Shown here: piece by piece, positions 45,653-56,155 of the stretch | Position numbering within the stretch: the stretch's first letter is position 1 | Layout of the letters: the number at the start of each line of letters is the position of its first letter | Source: Brachypodium distachyon | Taxonomy: Eukaryota > Streptophyta > Magnoliopsida > Poales > Poaceae | Direction of reading: 5' to 3' | Length of the DNA stretch: 64,000 bases | Assembly (NCBI RefSeq): GCF_000005505.3 | Contig: NC_016131.3 | Location: 72,457,855 to 72,521,854 of the forward strand | Made by a program: the position numbers and the translations under genes | Notes under the pieces: model-generated | The model's input: only the letters and a program-made list of their open reading frames with translations | The model's database searches: none | Told to the model about the DNA's origin: nothing

Positions 45653-46462
45653 TGGGCCTGTGGGAATCCTTAGTTGAAATTGGTAAACTGACAGGTTGAA
45701 TTCACTATCGCAATACACAGCTATGAGAATTGTTTCTTCTATCATCAGAACTATGGAGTTTTGTGCAGTGAGAAAGACATGATGTTTCTCAGCTTCTCCC
45801 TTCAACATTTTTGTTGTTGGTATTTTCACATTATAGGAAAGGTAAAATTGGGCACGTGCCGTACTTTGCCTGCATGATCACACGCAGTGCTTGATGCCTT
45901 GCAACTTGCAAGATTACACGTAGTGCTTCATGCCTTGCAAGATTCTTGAGTAAGGGATTCTTTTTCCACGACGAGATGAGAAATTGAGAATCGATTCAGT
46001 GGATGTAGTGCAGTGTTTACTGCCTGTAGCCCTGTGTTATTACTTTGCTAGGCTATAGATTGCAATCCAAGCTGTATTAGGTAGGAGTAAATCACACATT
46101 TTTAAAGTCCCTTCAAATCAAGGCAGACACGATCACACGAAACCTCTGGGTCCTGGGATGCTTCGCTTTTCGCACTGTACAAAAAATTGAAAGTATTCTC
46201 TTCTTTTAAAAGAACATGCTAGTTTCAAATTAATTGCGGTTGAATGAGCATTGCTAGGCGTACATAGTCCTGCAGATTCCGCGTATCAAGTTCTCTCGAT
46301 CCTTACTTCTCATGGATTCCGCGTAAACCAGTTCGAAGCGGAGTCGGACTCGGACCCGTTCTGGATCTATATTAACTGAACAAACCCCACCGCCCACCGC
46401 GTATCCCCTCTTCCATTTGGTCCTGAACTCCTGATCGATCGATAGTCACCTTTCAATTCTCC
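45653..46462. other. Ankyrin gene 3' flank and ZFWD promoter
   Basis: No gene seen. A short local duplication, GCACGTGCCGTAC...GATTACACGTAGTGCTTCATG, repeats a CACGCAGTGCTTGATGCCTT block at 45880-45940. Confidence 0.4.
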
Positions 46463-47827
46463 ATGGCGGCGGTGCAAGTGCAACAACGCCTTCCCCTTCC
46501 GCTCGCCTCCCCTCAGCAGCTGCGCCGCAGCAACAACACGCCGGTGGCGGTGGTCTGCCGCTACTGGAAGTCCGGCCACTGCAGCCGGAACCCCTGCCGC
46601 TTCCTCCACGCGGACGCGCCAATGGCGCCCTACCCGTCTCCGATCGTCAAGAAGCGCAACAACACCTGGGTCAACACATCTTCCCGCGTCGCCCCGAATC
46701 CCAATGCCGACGCCACGACCACGGTTCCTCCGGCCACGCAGCATCACGCCGAGCCCGAGCCCGAGCAGCAGCCGCCTCCCAAGCGCGCGCGCCAAGCGGA
46801 AGAATCCTCCGGCGCCCACTCCTGGTGCGTCGGCGACGGCATCCGCGGCATCGCGAGGCTTCAGGGCCACGCCAGGGCTGTCACCGGCGTCGCCGTGCCA
46901 GAAGCTTCGGCGGGGTCCGGCAGGCAACTGCTGTACTCCGGCAGCCTGGACGGCATGGTGCGCGCCTGGGATTGCAACACCGGGTGGTGCATCCGCGTCG
47001 CACCGGCTCACGAAGGGGCGCCGCCCGTAGGCCGCCTGGTCGCCATGGGCCCATGGGTGCTCGCCGGGGTTGGCGCCGTGATCAGCGCGCTCCACACGGG
47101 GACCGGCAAGGTGGTCCAACTGCGGCTCGGGCCCACCGCGCAGGCCGTCAATGCCATGCTTGCCGAGGACGATGACGAAGACGGCAAACGGCTTTTCGCC
47201 GGCGGGGACGACGGGGCCATCTACATCTGGAGGCTGGACCGCGAGCGCCAAACCTTCGACGAGATCGCCGCTCTCACGGTCCCTGGACTGCACGCCAGCG
47301 TTTCGTCTCTGGCGCAGGGGAAAGGCGCGCTCTACGCTAGCCACGAGGACGGGGCCATCAGGGCCTGGGACCTCGAGACCCGCCGGTGCATCTGCAGCTT
47401 CGCGGCCCACGATTCCAAGGTCACGGCTTTGCTCTGCTGGGACATGTTCCTGCTGTCCTCGTCCCACGACGGCACCGTCAAGGCCTGGCGGTCACCGTCG
47501 TCGAAGCCGGACCGCGAAGGCGGCGATGACGGCCTGGAGGAGCTCGAGGAGCATTGCACGCACAAGGAAGAAGGCGGCGAGCGGGTGGTCGCCATGGATG
47601 GCACGTATGACGCGGACAAGAAGCCCGTCCTGCTCGTCTCGCGCTGCGATGGCGTTGTCGTCGTCTACGGGCTCCCGTCTTTCGAGAAGAGAGGGCAGAT
47701 CCTCTGCAATGGAGAGGCCGGGGCGATATCGGTGAGGACCCCCGGTGTGGTCTTCATCGGAGACCAGTCCGGCGAGGTCAGGGTGGCCAAGTGGACGACG
47801 GCTGCTGCAGCTGAAGCCCAAGTTTAG
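46463..47827 (+). CDS. CCCH zinc-finger and WD40-repeat protein (ZFWD type)
   Basis: A single-exon gene of 454 residues. The N-terminal zinc finger is CRYWKSGHCSRNPCRFLH (C-x7-C-x4-C-x3-H, about residues 33-50), an RNA-binding type. A Pro/Glu-rich linker with basic PKRARQ follows, possibly a nuclear signal. From about residue 130 on there are WD40 blades: LQGHARAVTGVAV, YSGSLDGMVRAWD, FAGGDDGAIYIWR, YASHEDGAIRAWD, SSSHDGTVKAW and FIGDQSGEVRVAKW. This is the layout of Arabidopsis ZFWD proteins; cellular role is little known. The start ATG lies in CCATGGCGG, a strong context. Very GC-rich coding sequence with open antisense frames, which I regard as shadows. Confidence 0.93.
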   Translation: MAAVQVQQRLPLPLASPQQLRRSNNTPVAVVCRYWKSGHCSRNPCRFLHADAPMAPYPSPIVKKRNNTWVNTSSRVAPNPNADATTTVPPATQHHAEPEPEQQPPPKRARQAEESSGAHSWCVGDGIRGIARLQGHARAVTGVAVPEASAGSGRQLLYSGSLDGMVRAWDCNTGWCIRVAPAHEGAPPVGRLVAMGPWVLAGVGAVISALHTGTGKVVQLRLGPTAQAVNAMLAEDDDEDGKRLFAGGDDGAIYIWRLDRERQTFDEIAALTVPGLHASVSSLAQGKGALYASHEDGAIRAWDLETRRCICSFAAHDSKVTALLCWDMFLLSSSHDGTVKAWRSPSSKPDREGGDDGLEELEEHCTHKEEGGERVVAMDGTYDADKKPVLLVSRCDGVVVVYGLPSFEKRGQILCNGEAGAISVRTPGVVFIGDQSGEVRVAKWTTAAAAEAQV

Positions 47828-47851
47828 CTAGCTGTTACGGTCTCTGTACAG

Positions 47852-47967
47852 TACTCCCTCCAATCCATATTACTTGTCGAAATATTACATGTATCTAGAC
47901 GTTTTTTAGACTTAGATACATTCATATTTAGTCAAATTTGAGACAATTAATATGGATCGGAGGAGTA
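47852..47967. mobile_element. Stowaway MITE just downstream of the ZFWD gene
   Basis: Element 47854-47965, from CTCCCTCCAATCCATATTAC to ATGGATCGGAGGAG, with TA on both sides. It starts only 25 bp after the stop codon, so it lies in the 3' UTR or right at the transcript end. Confidence 0.92.
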
Positions 47968-48620
47968 ATTAACCTCTTTGACATGTAGATCACTGGCAGT
48001 TTTGTTTGTAAGCCAGTGAGTTCGTACGGCAGAGCAACATTAATTTGCTCCTTGTTTTGTAAGATAGCTAATCGGCCATAGTGAATTGTCTCAGCATTCC
48101 TTTGGCACAAAAGATACGATAGCGGGTTACTCATGTGTATACTAGAGCTCTTCATGCTTGAAATCCGGATGATAATTGATCATGGGTGGAAGCTTCAGAG
48201 CTGACGAACAAGTACATACTCAGACTCTTATGAACATCAAATGATCTTAACCGTAATTCTTATTCAGAAGCACGAATGTATCGTCATTACATCAGATTTG
48301 CAGGACTAAGATCAGAATACAACACTTGCATATTCCCACCAGTTGAGGATCTGAACAACCACCATCACTTCAATTCTACTGGTAACAAACCATTTCTCTG
48401 AAGTGAACAACTAATCATCAAACATAATTTTCAGAATTTTTATCTGCCATGTCAACGGAACCTATCCAAGATATGATTAACAAGCACATGCCGCGCAGCA
48501 AAAAAAGCCTGCCCAGAAAGCAAATCTACGGTTTTGACATGTCCAGAAAGGAATTTACATAGCTAATTCTGGAGCTAGGTTTATTGATCATCTGATCATC
48601 TCTCTCTCTCTCTCCCCCCT
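47968..48620. other. Convergent intergenic spacer
   Basis: ZFWD (+) and the PRAT gene (-) converge here. A CT microsatellite (TCTCTCTCTCTCTC) is at 48599-48613. Nothing else stands out. Confidence 0.45.
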
Positions 48621-50277
48621 CTATGATGCTGTCTTGTGCTTAGGCTTTACTAACGCCCGGCAACATGAAGCTAAAGCGTCTGATGCGTCAAGAATTGGTG
48701 GAAGCGTGAAAGGGGGGAGAACACCACCTTGCGCAAAGGCCAAAGCATTCCCATCGAGTGTGTGTGCCATTGCAACCTGCTGCTTGTTCAGCCCCTCCAT
48801 TATGCAAGAGAACGCTGCAAAGGTGGCGCAACTCTGAAGCAATGTTTGAGGCGCTCCTGGATTGAGAGACACTATGTAAGGAAATCATATAGCCAAAGTT
48901 CCAACAATTAACAGATATAAATAGTGGTTGATATTAATGTATTCCACATAGCAGTTTGGAGTGCACACACACAGATGATTGAACAAACATAAGTCCAATG
49001 TTGAAATATCATTCCCATGTTAAGCCACATCTATCTTCTTACAAGGCCAATTGAACAAATGTGCAAGTTATAGACCTGTACTTACTTGAGTAAAATAATG
49101 CAATACGGTTATGACTGCCATGATTCAACTACGTTGCCAGTAAAACAACAGAGAGATGCAATTTAAGCTTACAAGATATGTGCTATGCATAACGTGTCAA
49201 ATGTACCGCCAGTTCAGACCTTTTCAGGTAATGTAATATGCATGAGCACAACATGAAATAGAAAACTGTGGTACATAAATATATTATATTTGTAGCAGCA
49301 AATTATCCTGCATGAACTGTGCAAATCAGGAACACCAGATGCATGAGCAATTCAGTTTAATTAGATCACACAACTAACTGCACAGACTGTGCGGTCATGA
49401 GCTATGTAGCTCGGTTATTTTTTCAAGGGTCATTGATCAGTAAACCAAAATAATTTGTTAACTACTGAGCAAAAGATGGATAAGGCCAAACCATTGTCAT
49501 ATAGCATTACATATTTTCCATATTAGGGACAGTAGACCAGTCCATTGTCAAGTACACTCATGGGATGTGAAAATAATGTTAGTTCAATGTAAATGCACCT
49601 GGAAAGCTCAAAGCAAGGCCAGTGCAACATCCAGCAATGCCAGCATTGACAACTGCGAAAGGAACATGTCAGCTTAGACTTATGTATCCAAACTCTGAGA
49701 TTTAACCAGATCGTCCAGATAAGAAATAAACATACTATCATCTTTTCCACGCAGCTTTCTCAACAAGCACACAACCACACTTTGGACGCCAGAGAGAACT
49801 GCAAAAGTCTGATCCGGGAAATTTCTATCATAAACGATCTGCCGTGAAAGGGATAGAGGTAGAAAAGTTTTTTTTTTTTTGACGAAACGGATACACCATG
49901 TGAAAAATATGCATTCCTAAGCATTGTAAACAAGACCTTGGCAGAAGACCCTGCACTGCTGAATGAGCCTTTGAAGCCCTTCTGAGTGATCAAACCTTGT
50001 CCTGAAACAGAATCCAATGAGGCACATAAGGGTTTCGAGGAAATAACCAAGTATCCATCTTCTGTTAGTGAACACGGCGGCGGGTTTGGGGGTAAATACC
50101 ATATCCAACGATGGATCCAACGAAGGCGCCACCGGCGAAGTCTCCGGCAGACCGGACGAAGCAGACGACTGGGGCGGCAGATAGAGGCGACGGCGGCGAG
50201 CCTCCCTCGGCGGAGCCGGTGCCCTCGGCTGCTCCGAGCTCGTCGCCGTCCGGCTCGTTCTGGCGCTTGGCCGACAT
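48621..50277 (-). CDS. Tim17/Tim22/Tim23 (PRAT) family protein, TIM22-2/TIM22-3 (HP20/HP22) type
   Basis: PRAT proteins are four-helix membrane proteins of mitochondrial or plastid import; the closest Arabidopsis relatives I recognise are the plastid inner-envelope proteins HP20/HP22 (named TIM22-3/TIM22-2). Five exons, 50277-50100, 50001-49937, 49808-49736, 49652-49599 and 48856-48621, join in frame to 201 residues. The N terminus is hydrophilic (acidic, Gly/Ser-rich). The domain includes [74 protein letters not shown] and [13 protein letters not shown]. The first start ATG has GCCGACATG-type context after CG-rich sequence. Organelle targeting is inferred from the relatives, not seen as a transit peptide. 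Confidence 0.92.
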
Positions 50278-50584
50278 CTCCCCGAACGAACTCGTGGACG
50301 GGGGTGGTGGACGTGAATGGCCACCGGCAGGGGACGATGGCCGAGAGGACGGACAGGCGGCGGCGGCGGGAGCACGGACGGGCTTGGAGGGCGATGCAGT
50401 GGGCGTGGGCCGTGGGCCGTGCGTTCTTTTCAGTTAAACCGTCGGCCCGGCAGTCCAGCGACGAACTGTCCTTTTGACTCTTTTTCTCCGTCCGAGCGAT
50501 TTGGCTCCGTCCTTCCTCCTCCGACGACGCCAACAGACGTAATTGTAAGATGACCAACAGACACCAGTAGCTACATGATACTCA

Positions 50585-50720
50585 GCGCGTGTTGACGCCG
50601 ACGACCTTGGCGCCGAGGAGGAAGAAGTCTGTCTGACCGTCTGGAGCTTGGGCTCGTGCTGCTTGCCAGTGGACTCCCAAGACGGCGGCCGGGCGGCTCG
50701 CTGCAGGCGCTTCGTGCTTC
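50585..50720 (-). pseudogene. DUF1668 gene fragment
   Basis: The minus strand encodes TDFFLLGAKVVGVNTR followed by a stop at 50584. It aligns with TEFFLLGSKIVSVN of the two DUF1668 genes to the right, and the preceding Ala-rich piece matches their PLPRAAA segment loosely. It is a relic of a third copy, next to a Stowaway MITE. Confidence 0.6.
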
Positions 50721-50782
50721 CAGGGACGGAGGTAGGAAATTTTTGTTCGATGGGTTCGCTTAATATTTTGGCACAAACTAAC

Positions 50783-50892
50783 TACTCACCCTTTTCCATA
50801 ATTGTTGTCTCAAATTTGTCCAAAAATAGATATATTTATTTCTAAAAAATGTCTAAATACATGTCGACAAGAATTATCGAACGAAGGGAGTA
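50783..50892. mobile_element. Decayed Stowaway MITE
   Basis: Element 50785-50890, flanked by TA on both sides. The left end CTCACCCTTTTCCATAATTG and the right end CGAAGGGAG are diverged, but the inner halves (GTCTCAAATTTGTCCAAAAATA, GTCTAAATACATGTCGACAAG) match the other Stowaway copies of the window. Confidence 0.8.
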
Positions 50893-51149
50893 GTACTCAA
50901 ATATAAGAGGTAGCAATTATATTGCAGATGGAATTTCTTCGGTTCTCCTCTTCTTTGCAGGTCATATTTTTTTTGCATTGTTGAAATGTTACATGTCCGC
51001 ATGTTATAGCACCAAGAACATCCACAACCTTTTTCTTAATTTTGAAAAATTCAAAGTGGTTTTATGGACATCATGTGTCTACACACATGTGCACCTAATC
51101 AGCACTCATCCTGACATGTTACTACCAGTTGTGCGTCTTGCAAAGGAGT

Positions 51150-52440
51150 CGTGCTCACAGGGCCCAACCGTACACTGTGTCAGAGTAGAAGTTGTAGCAC
51201 CTGGAAGCTCCTTTTATCATCTGCAGCTTCCCTGTGCTAGAATCAAGTCTTGCTTCAAGGACCGTCATGACGGCGACGTCGCACAAAGGAATTGACAAAT
51301 TATCCCAATCATGCCTAGTGTCATAGAACCTTGTAACACAGAATTTGCCACAGCCGAGATAGGTGAGGTAAGAATGGGCCAAATGCCACTGCGAGCCCTT
51401 GTATCCATCAACATCATCCCATACATTCCGGTGCACCGGGGGCTCCAAGGCCCCAGAATCAACGATCAAGTCAGCCGAGCAAAGGTTGATCGATCGTTTA
51501 GAGAATCCAAAACATTGGCCATACTCAGGTATATACTGCACTTGGCCCTCAAAAGGCAGCGTCCAGTCACCTACCTTGCGCCATGTGGAAGTTGTAGTAT
51601 CAAAGATGTGAGTGCCATTGCCCAATGTTGATATCCATATGTTCTCGTCGTCCCCAGCTGCATAACAACGTATGGTGCTTCCAAGCCTGAACGGCATATC
51701 AAAGAACGACGGCGAGGGCAGCAGATCCCACAACCAATCTTCCAGCTTGTCGTCGAAACGAAGGGCCTCAAAACATGGCGTGCCGTAGTTGTCGGGGAAC
51801 ATGTTGGTGAGGTAAAGCTTGCCTCGTACCGCTGCCCAGGCAGGCTTGAGTAACTTAGGATGTCGCAGGTCAGGTCCCGCGGACATAGCCGAGGTTGAGG
51901 TGTCATACAAGATGGTGTGCCGATTCATGTTGACGCTGACAATTTTGCTGCCGAGGAGAAAAAACTCCGTATGGTTGTGATGGTGCTTGTTGGCAGACTC
52001 AAAGAAGGCAGCTGCCCTTGGTAGTGGAGTGACTTGCATACTGGTGTTGCCATCACCAATACCGGCAAAGAGGGGTTTCATATCAATGTTGCGGAGGCTG
52101 TAGCCACCAGGACCACACTCTTGAGTTCGTGGACAATCAGATGGACAAATCTTCGAATCATGGAGCACATCTTCGGATCTTTTTTCTGAAATTCTCCCCC
52201 AACCTGATCTGCTTAACAAAATTCAGTCCTGCCGAATTCGTTCCCCAACCTGATCTGCTTAGTTTTTTCCGGACAGAGAAAGAAGAGAAATCAGTATTGT
52301 GGCAGATTAACATTCTGAAATCCACAACGAACCGAATGATATAATGGATCGTCTCGAAACACAGCAACATTAAGGCATAATCGTTATCAACCTCAAATTT
52401 GGAGGTGAGAGGAGGAGATCTATCTAGAAAAAAGGGCAAT
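51150..52440 (-). repeat. Left arm of a large inverted duplication
   Basis: This arm and 53760-55035 are inverted copies of each other. The match covers the DUF1668 coding region and upstream flank (for example GATAACGATTATGCCTTGAT at 53807 has its inverted partner near 52370). The arms are separated by about 1.3 kb. The genes point away from each other. Confidence 0.85.
51155..52170 (-). pseudogene. DUF1668 family gene, left (frameshifted) copy
   Basis: DUF1668 is a grass-expanded family of unknown function with a kelch-like blade pattern. From the start equivalent to that of the right copy (52170) the frame is broken by two extra bases at about 52114-52117 (AAGAGTGTGGTCC against AAGAGTGGTCC in the right copy). 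After that the frame is open to the stop at 51155. An internal ATG at 52081 would give 308 residues starting MKPLFAGIGDGNTS. Retained motifs include TEFFLLGSKIVSVN, FEALRFDDKLEDWLWDLLPS, WISTLGNGTHIFD, WTLPFEGQVQYIPEYGQCFG and YLGCGKFCVTRF. Either it is a recent pseudogene or it uses the internal start. Confidence 0.75.
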
Positions 52441-52756
52441 AAACTCACTAGGCATGGGCGGAGGACCCAGTAGGGCAAGGTAGGGCGCTCGCCCTACCTT
52501 GATTTTTGCCTCAGTTACGAATTGGGGAAGCTTATGAAACGGGGATCTAAAGGGCGGAATCCGTTCGTGGTGTGATGGGAGGAGAAACGGTCGGGAGCGA
52601 GAGAATCGAAGGGGAGATCAACCTGCGGTGGAGGCGCTCGAGCGAGGAGGAAGACGAAGGGGGCTCGGGCGCTCGGCAGCGGGATGAGTGGCGGCGCTCG
52701 CGCGAGGAGGAAGAAGATCCACGGAGCGAGGGGGCTGTGGGGCTCGGCAAGGAGAT

Positions 52757-52797
52757 GGGGTATAGCTTTTTTTTCGAGAGGAGGAGAGGGGGTATAG
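52757..52797. repeat. Micro-insertion scar: 23-bp stub between 9-bp direct repeats
   Basis: GGGGTATAG is present at 52757-52765 and 52789-52797. The 23 bp between read, on the minus strand, CTCTCCTCCTCTCG followed by an A run and G. The TCGAAAAAAAA junction is the same as at the 3' end of the LINE in this window. Confidence 0.5.
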
Positions 52798-53367
52798 GGT
52801 TTAGGTGGCCATCAGGTTGGCCTGGCCCGCCACCGGCCGGTCTAAGGTTAAACGGGCCTGGCCCAGTCGCGGCCCGGTGAAACCCGACTCCTCCAGGCCT
52901 AGGCACGGTACCATATAGCTGGGCCAACTATCCAAGGAGTAAATGAGAATAACACGATTACTAATAATGTTTAAAAATACATGGATGAAAAATGACAAAC
53001 TCGTGTTAGATGTGGTAACCCTTGCATCAAGTTAAGACAACTTATTAAATCGTTGTTAGATGTACATTTGTTTGGTCCTTTAGAATTTGTATTTGCGTCT
53101 CTGTATAAAATAAATATGCAAAATTTCAACTAATTTAACTCTGAATCATTAGAGACAACGATGACGATGACTTGTGCATTTTTTACGAGGTCTAAGAAAG
53201 ACGTTGTAGGAGGCAGTGATGACGGGTCAATTGTCGCCTACATCGGTGGCCAAGCTTCGGTGGGGAAGAAGAAAACCCACCCTTCGCCACATCAGCAGAC
53301 CCGTCAGCCCTTAAATGTGGGCCGGACTTGTCAATTTGGCTGTTAAGAGGGGCAAACGATCAGATTT

Positions 53368-53410
53368 GGAAGGACGGGGGTAATTTTTTTTAGGAAAGGA
53401 CGGGGTAATT
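53368..53410. repeat. Micro-insertion scar: 7-bp T-rich stub between imperfect 18-bp repeats
   Basis: GGAAGGACGGGGGTAATT (53368-53385) and GGAAAGGACGGGGTAATT (53393-53410) flank TTTTTTA. The repeats differ by two positions. Slippage cannot be excluded. Confidence 0.4.
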
Positions 53411-53759
53411 AGGGCAGGCGGCTGTGGTTTTCAGATAAAATTCTCAAAAGTTATGGTTAAGTGATAAAAAAGACGTAATGGAGTTTCTCGTAAAGATAAG
53501 ACGGATTACCTTCGTTGGCAGCGATTCACACTTTCGCAGCCGCCGCTTTGTCGGTCCGCCAAACAGCCTAGCCCTAGAACAACCCCCACCCCCCCGCCGA
53601 CGCCTCCCTCCCTGCTCAACATCCCTCCATCAGACAAAGATCTGCGTTCTCCGACCATCAATCCTCCTGCGTTCTTTCGGGCCTCGGCGGATCTACGCCC
53701 TCTTTGTCGGCGGCCACCTTACCTGGCAGTTCTCCCTAGCCCTGGTGAGATTATTGTCC

Positions 53760-55035
53760 TTTTTTTTTCTAGATAGATCTCCTCCTCACCGCCAAATTTA
53801 AGGTTGATAACGATTATGCCTTGATGTTGCTGTGTTTTGAGACGATCCTTCGTCTCATTCGGTTTGTTGTGGATTTCAGAATGTTAATCTGCCAAAATAC
53901 TGATTTCTCTTCTTTCTCTGTCTGGAAAAAAACTAAGCAGATCAGGTAGGGCACGAATTCGGCAGGACTGAATTTTGTTAAGCAGAACAGTTTGGCAGAT
54001 AATTCAGAAAAAAGATCCGAAGATGTGCTCCATGATTCGAAGATTTGTCCATCTGATTGTCCACGAACTCAAGAGTGGTCCTGGTGGCTACAGCCTCCGC
54101 AACATTGATATGAAACCCCTCTTTGCGGGTATTGGTGATGGCAACACCAGTATGCAAGTAACTCCACTGCCACGGGCAGCTGCCCTCTTTGAGTCTGCCA
54201 GCAAGAACCACACGGAGTTTTTTCTCCTGGGCAGCAAAATTGTCAGTGTCAACGAGAACCGGCACACGATCCTGTTCGACACCTTGACCTCTGGCGCATT
54301 AGCGGGGCCACACCTGCGGCATGGTAAGTTACTCCAACCTGCCTGGGCAGCTATTGGAGGCAAGCTTTACCTTACTAGCATGTTCCCAGAGAACCACGGC
54401 ACGCCGTGTTTTGAGGCCCTGCGTTACGACAACGAGCTTGAAGATTGGTTGTGGGATCTGCTCCCCTCGCCGTCATTGTTTGATATGCCATTTGGGGATG
54501 GAAGCATCATACATTGTTTCGCATCTGGGCATGACAAGAACATTTGGATATCAACATTGGGCAATGGCACTCACATCTTTGATACTACTACAACTACCAC
54601 ATGGCACAAGGTAGGTGGCTGGGCATTGCCGTTCGAGGGTCGAGTGCAGTATGTACCCGAGTACCGCCAATGTTTTGGATTCTCAGAAAGATCAAGCAAG
54701 CTGTGCTCCGCAGACCTGATCTTTGGCTCTAGGATCTTAGAGCCCCCGGCATACCGCAATGTATGGGATGATGTTGATGGATACATGGGTACGCAGTGGC
54801 ATTTGGCTCGCTCTTACCTCACCTATCTTGGCTGCGGCAAGTTCTGCATTACGAGGTTCTATGACACTAGGAATGATTGGGAGGATGATTACATTCCTGT
54901 ATGCAACGTCGCCGTCATGACAGCTGTGGAAGTGAGATGTGATTCTAACACCGGGCACCTCGAGATGATCAAAGGGGCTTCCAGGTGCTACAAGTTCAGC
55001 CCCGACACACTGTACGGCTGGGTCCTGTGAGCACT
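53760..55035 (+). repeat. Right arm of the inverted DUF1668 duplication
   Basis: Inverted counterpart of 51150-52440. It carries the DUF1668 gene with an intact frame. Confidence 0.85.
54023..55030 (+). CDS. DUF1668 family protein, right (intact) copy
   Basis: 335 residues from the ATG at 54023. The first residues MCSMIRRFVHLIVHE and the following GGYSLRNIDM match the usual start of DUF1668 proteins, which supports this start over an upstream non-ATG codon. Other conserved parts are TEFFLLGSKIVSVN, HGTPCFEALRYDNELEDWLW, NIWISTLGNGTHIFD, WALPFEGRVQYVPEYRQCFG and YLGCGKFCITRFYDTRNDW. The repeated Trp/Gly blades suggest a propeller-like fold. Function is unknown. No signal peptide or membrane segment is evident. 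A possible leader intron lies upstream, with an acceptor AAGCAG at about 53940. Confidence 0.85.
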   Translation: MCSMIRRFVHLIVHELKSGPGGYSLRNIDMKPLFAGIGDGNTSMQVTPLPRAAALFESASKNHTEFFLLGSKIVSVNENRHTILFDTLTSGALAGPHLRHGKLLQPAWAAIGGKLYLTSMFPENHGTPCFEALRYDNELEDWLWDLLPSPSLFDMPFGDGSIIHCFASGHDKNIWISTLGNGTHIFDTTTTTTWHKVGGWALPFEGRVQYVPEYRQCFGFSERSSKLCSADLIFGSRILEPPAYRNVWDDVDGYMGTQWHLARSYLTYLGCGKFCITRFYDTRNDWEDDYIPVCNVAVMTAVEVRCDSNTGHLEMIKGASRCYKFSPDTLYGWVL

Positions 55036-55074
55036 CTTCCTTTAATTTACAAGATGGATAATTGGTAGTAGTAC

Positions 55075-55234
55075 AGGGGTGAAGCCAGAAAAAATAGGCA
55101 ATGGTTCACCAGTGTTAAATAATCGGTTCAAACCAAATAATGATAAGCTTAGCAGCAATTTATTACAGTGCTAGATTAGTAAAATTTTGTTGGGTTCAGC
55201 TGAACCCAACTCTAGCATGCTAGCTCCGCCCCTG
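55075..55234. mobile_element. Short MITE with CAGGGG termini
   Basis: The left end CAGGGGTGAAGCCAG is inverted at the right as CTAGCTCCGCCCCTG. Inside is the inner palindrome GGGTTCAGCTGAACCC. Flanks GTAGTA and GTAGCA may be an imperfect target duplication. Probably a hAT-type MITE, but the family is uncertain. Confidence 0.6.
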
Positions 55235-55927
55235 GTAGCATATATCATGTTCAGTGTAAGACTACATATGCGTATTTGTGTTGAGTTGCATAATATATCG
55301 GGGAAAAACACTTTGGACTTCTGAAAAGCTATGGAAAATAATTTTGGTAGTTCATGCTACAACATGTAAACATTTCAACCTAAGGTCCCGCTTAGTGTTT
55401 CGTAAGATTATACCCATGTAAACAATCACCCTTGTATTTTTGCCGGTAACGAATGAAACCGGGGACTCATGGGTGGATTATTTCCAGCTGTTTGGGTACC
55501 GAGGTATCATATATTCGTGTACAGAAAACATGCCATGGGCAGCGTAGCACCAGCAGGCGTGGTTGACAGCTAGGGAGGTAAGGATTTACTGGAGGAGGGC
55601 CACAGATTGGAGCCGGTGGACACCGACGGCAATTTGGAGCCTGGGGGGCGATGGCGGCGGCTTGGATCTCGTGTCGCAACGATTGGAGCTTGGAGACGGA
55701 GGCTCGGGGTGATGCCACCGCCTCGCGCTGTCGAATGTCGTTCCGATGGCGACGCGCGGTTGCTCTTTCATTCCTCGCCTTGCTCGATTCTTTTTCCGGA
55801 CTTTCCAAGGCCTGTAACCTTTTTTCCAGGCGTCCTAAACCGGATGTAAAAGAAACAAAAACGCCCAGCCAAGCACGTTTTTGGTTGGAGCGGAATTTTT
55901 TTCAGGCTCCGTATTTTACCTGGTATG
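55235..55927. other. Intergenic DNA before the Copia element
   Basis: A GC-rich stretch at 55560-55800 is open in several frames, with no recognisable domain. Confidence 0.4.
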
Positions 55928-56155
55928 TGTTGAGAATAGAGAGTAAACGAGATTGAGACAAAGCAAATGATTCAAGCGTGTGTTCTTTATTGATGATTGA
56001 GGTATATATAGAATTACAAGGGTGTCACTAAAAGGTGTCTATTGGAAGGGATGTCACCAAAGGATGGCAGTTACATAATAGAGAGAGAGGGAAGGGATGT
56101 GTCCCTTAAGTATGGATTACTACATATTTAACATGTGTTATATATAATTCTAACA
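55928..56155 (-). repeat. Copia 3' LTR, 228 bp
   Basis: On the plus strand it runs from TGTTGAGAATAGAGAGTAAA to ATAATTCTAACA, with TG...CA ends. The same sequence with few changes begins at 63822. Confidence 0.9.

Larger units (their letters stand above)
52441..53759. other. Spacer of the inverted DUF1668 pair
   Basis: No gene is supported. The region contains two micro-insertion scars and GC-rich purine-rich sequence (52560-52760). At 53500-53760 there is a leader-like stretch ending in a possible donor CCTG/GTGAGA, which could be a 5' UTR exon of the right DUF1668 gene. Confidence 0.45.

Noticed and set aside
46367..47467. 366-codon minus-strand frame opposite the ZFWD gene
   Set aside because: Composition is low-complexity Arg/Gly/Ala and it mirrors codon bias of the real plus-strand gene with CCCH and WD40 motifs.
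49862..49885. T13 run followed by GACGAAACGG as another micro-insertion scar
   Set aside because: I found no flanking direct repeat, so it is only a homopolymer in a PRAT intron.
52171..52219. Extension of the left DUF1668 copy upstream of its ATG equivalent
   Set aside because: The upstream codons are in a shifted frame with no ATG, and the right copy shows that the family N terminus lies in another frame.
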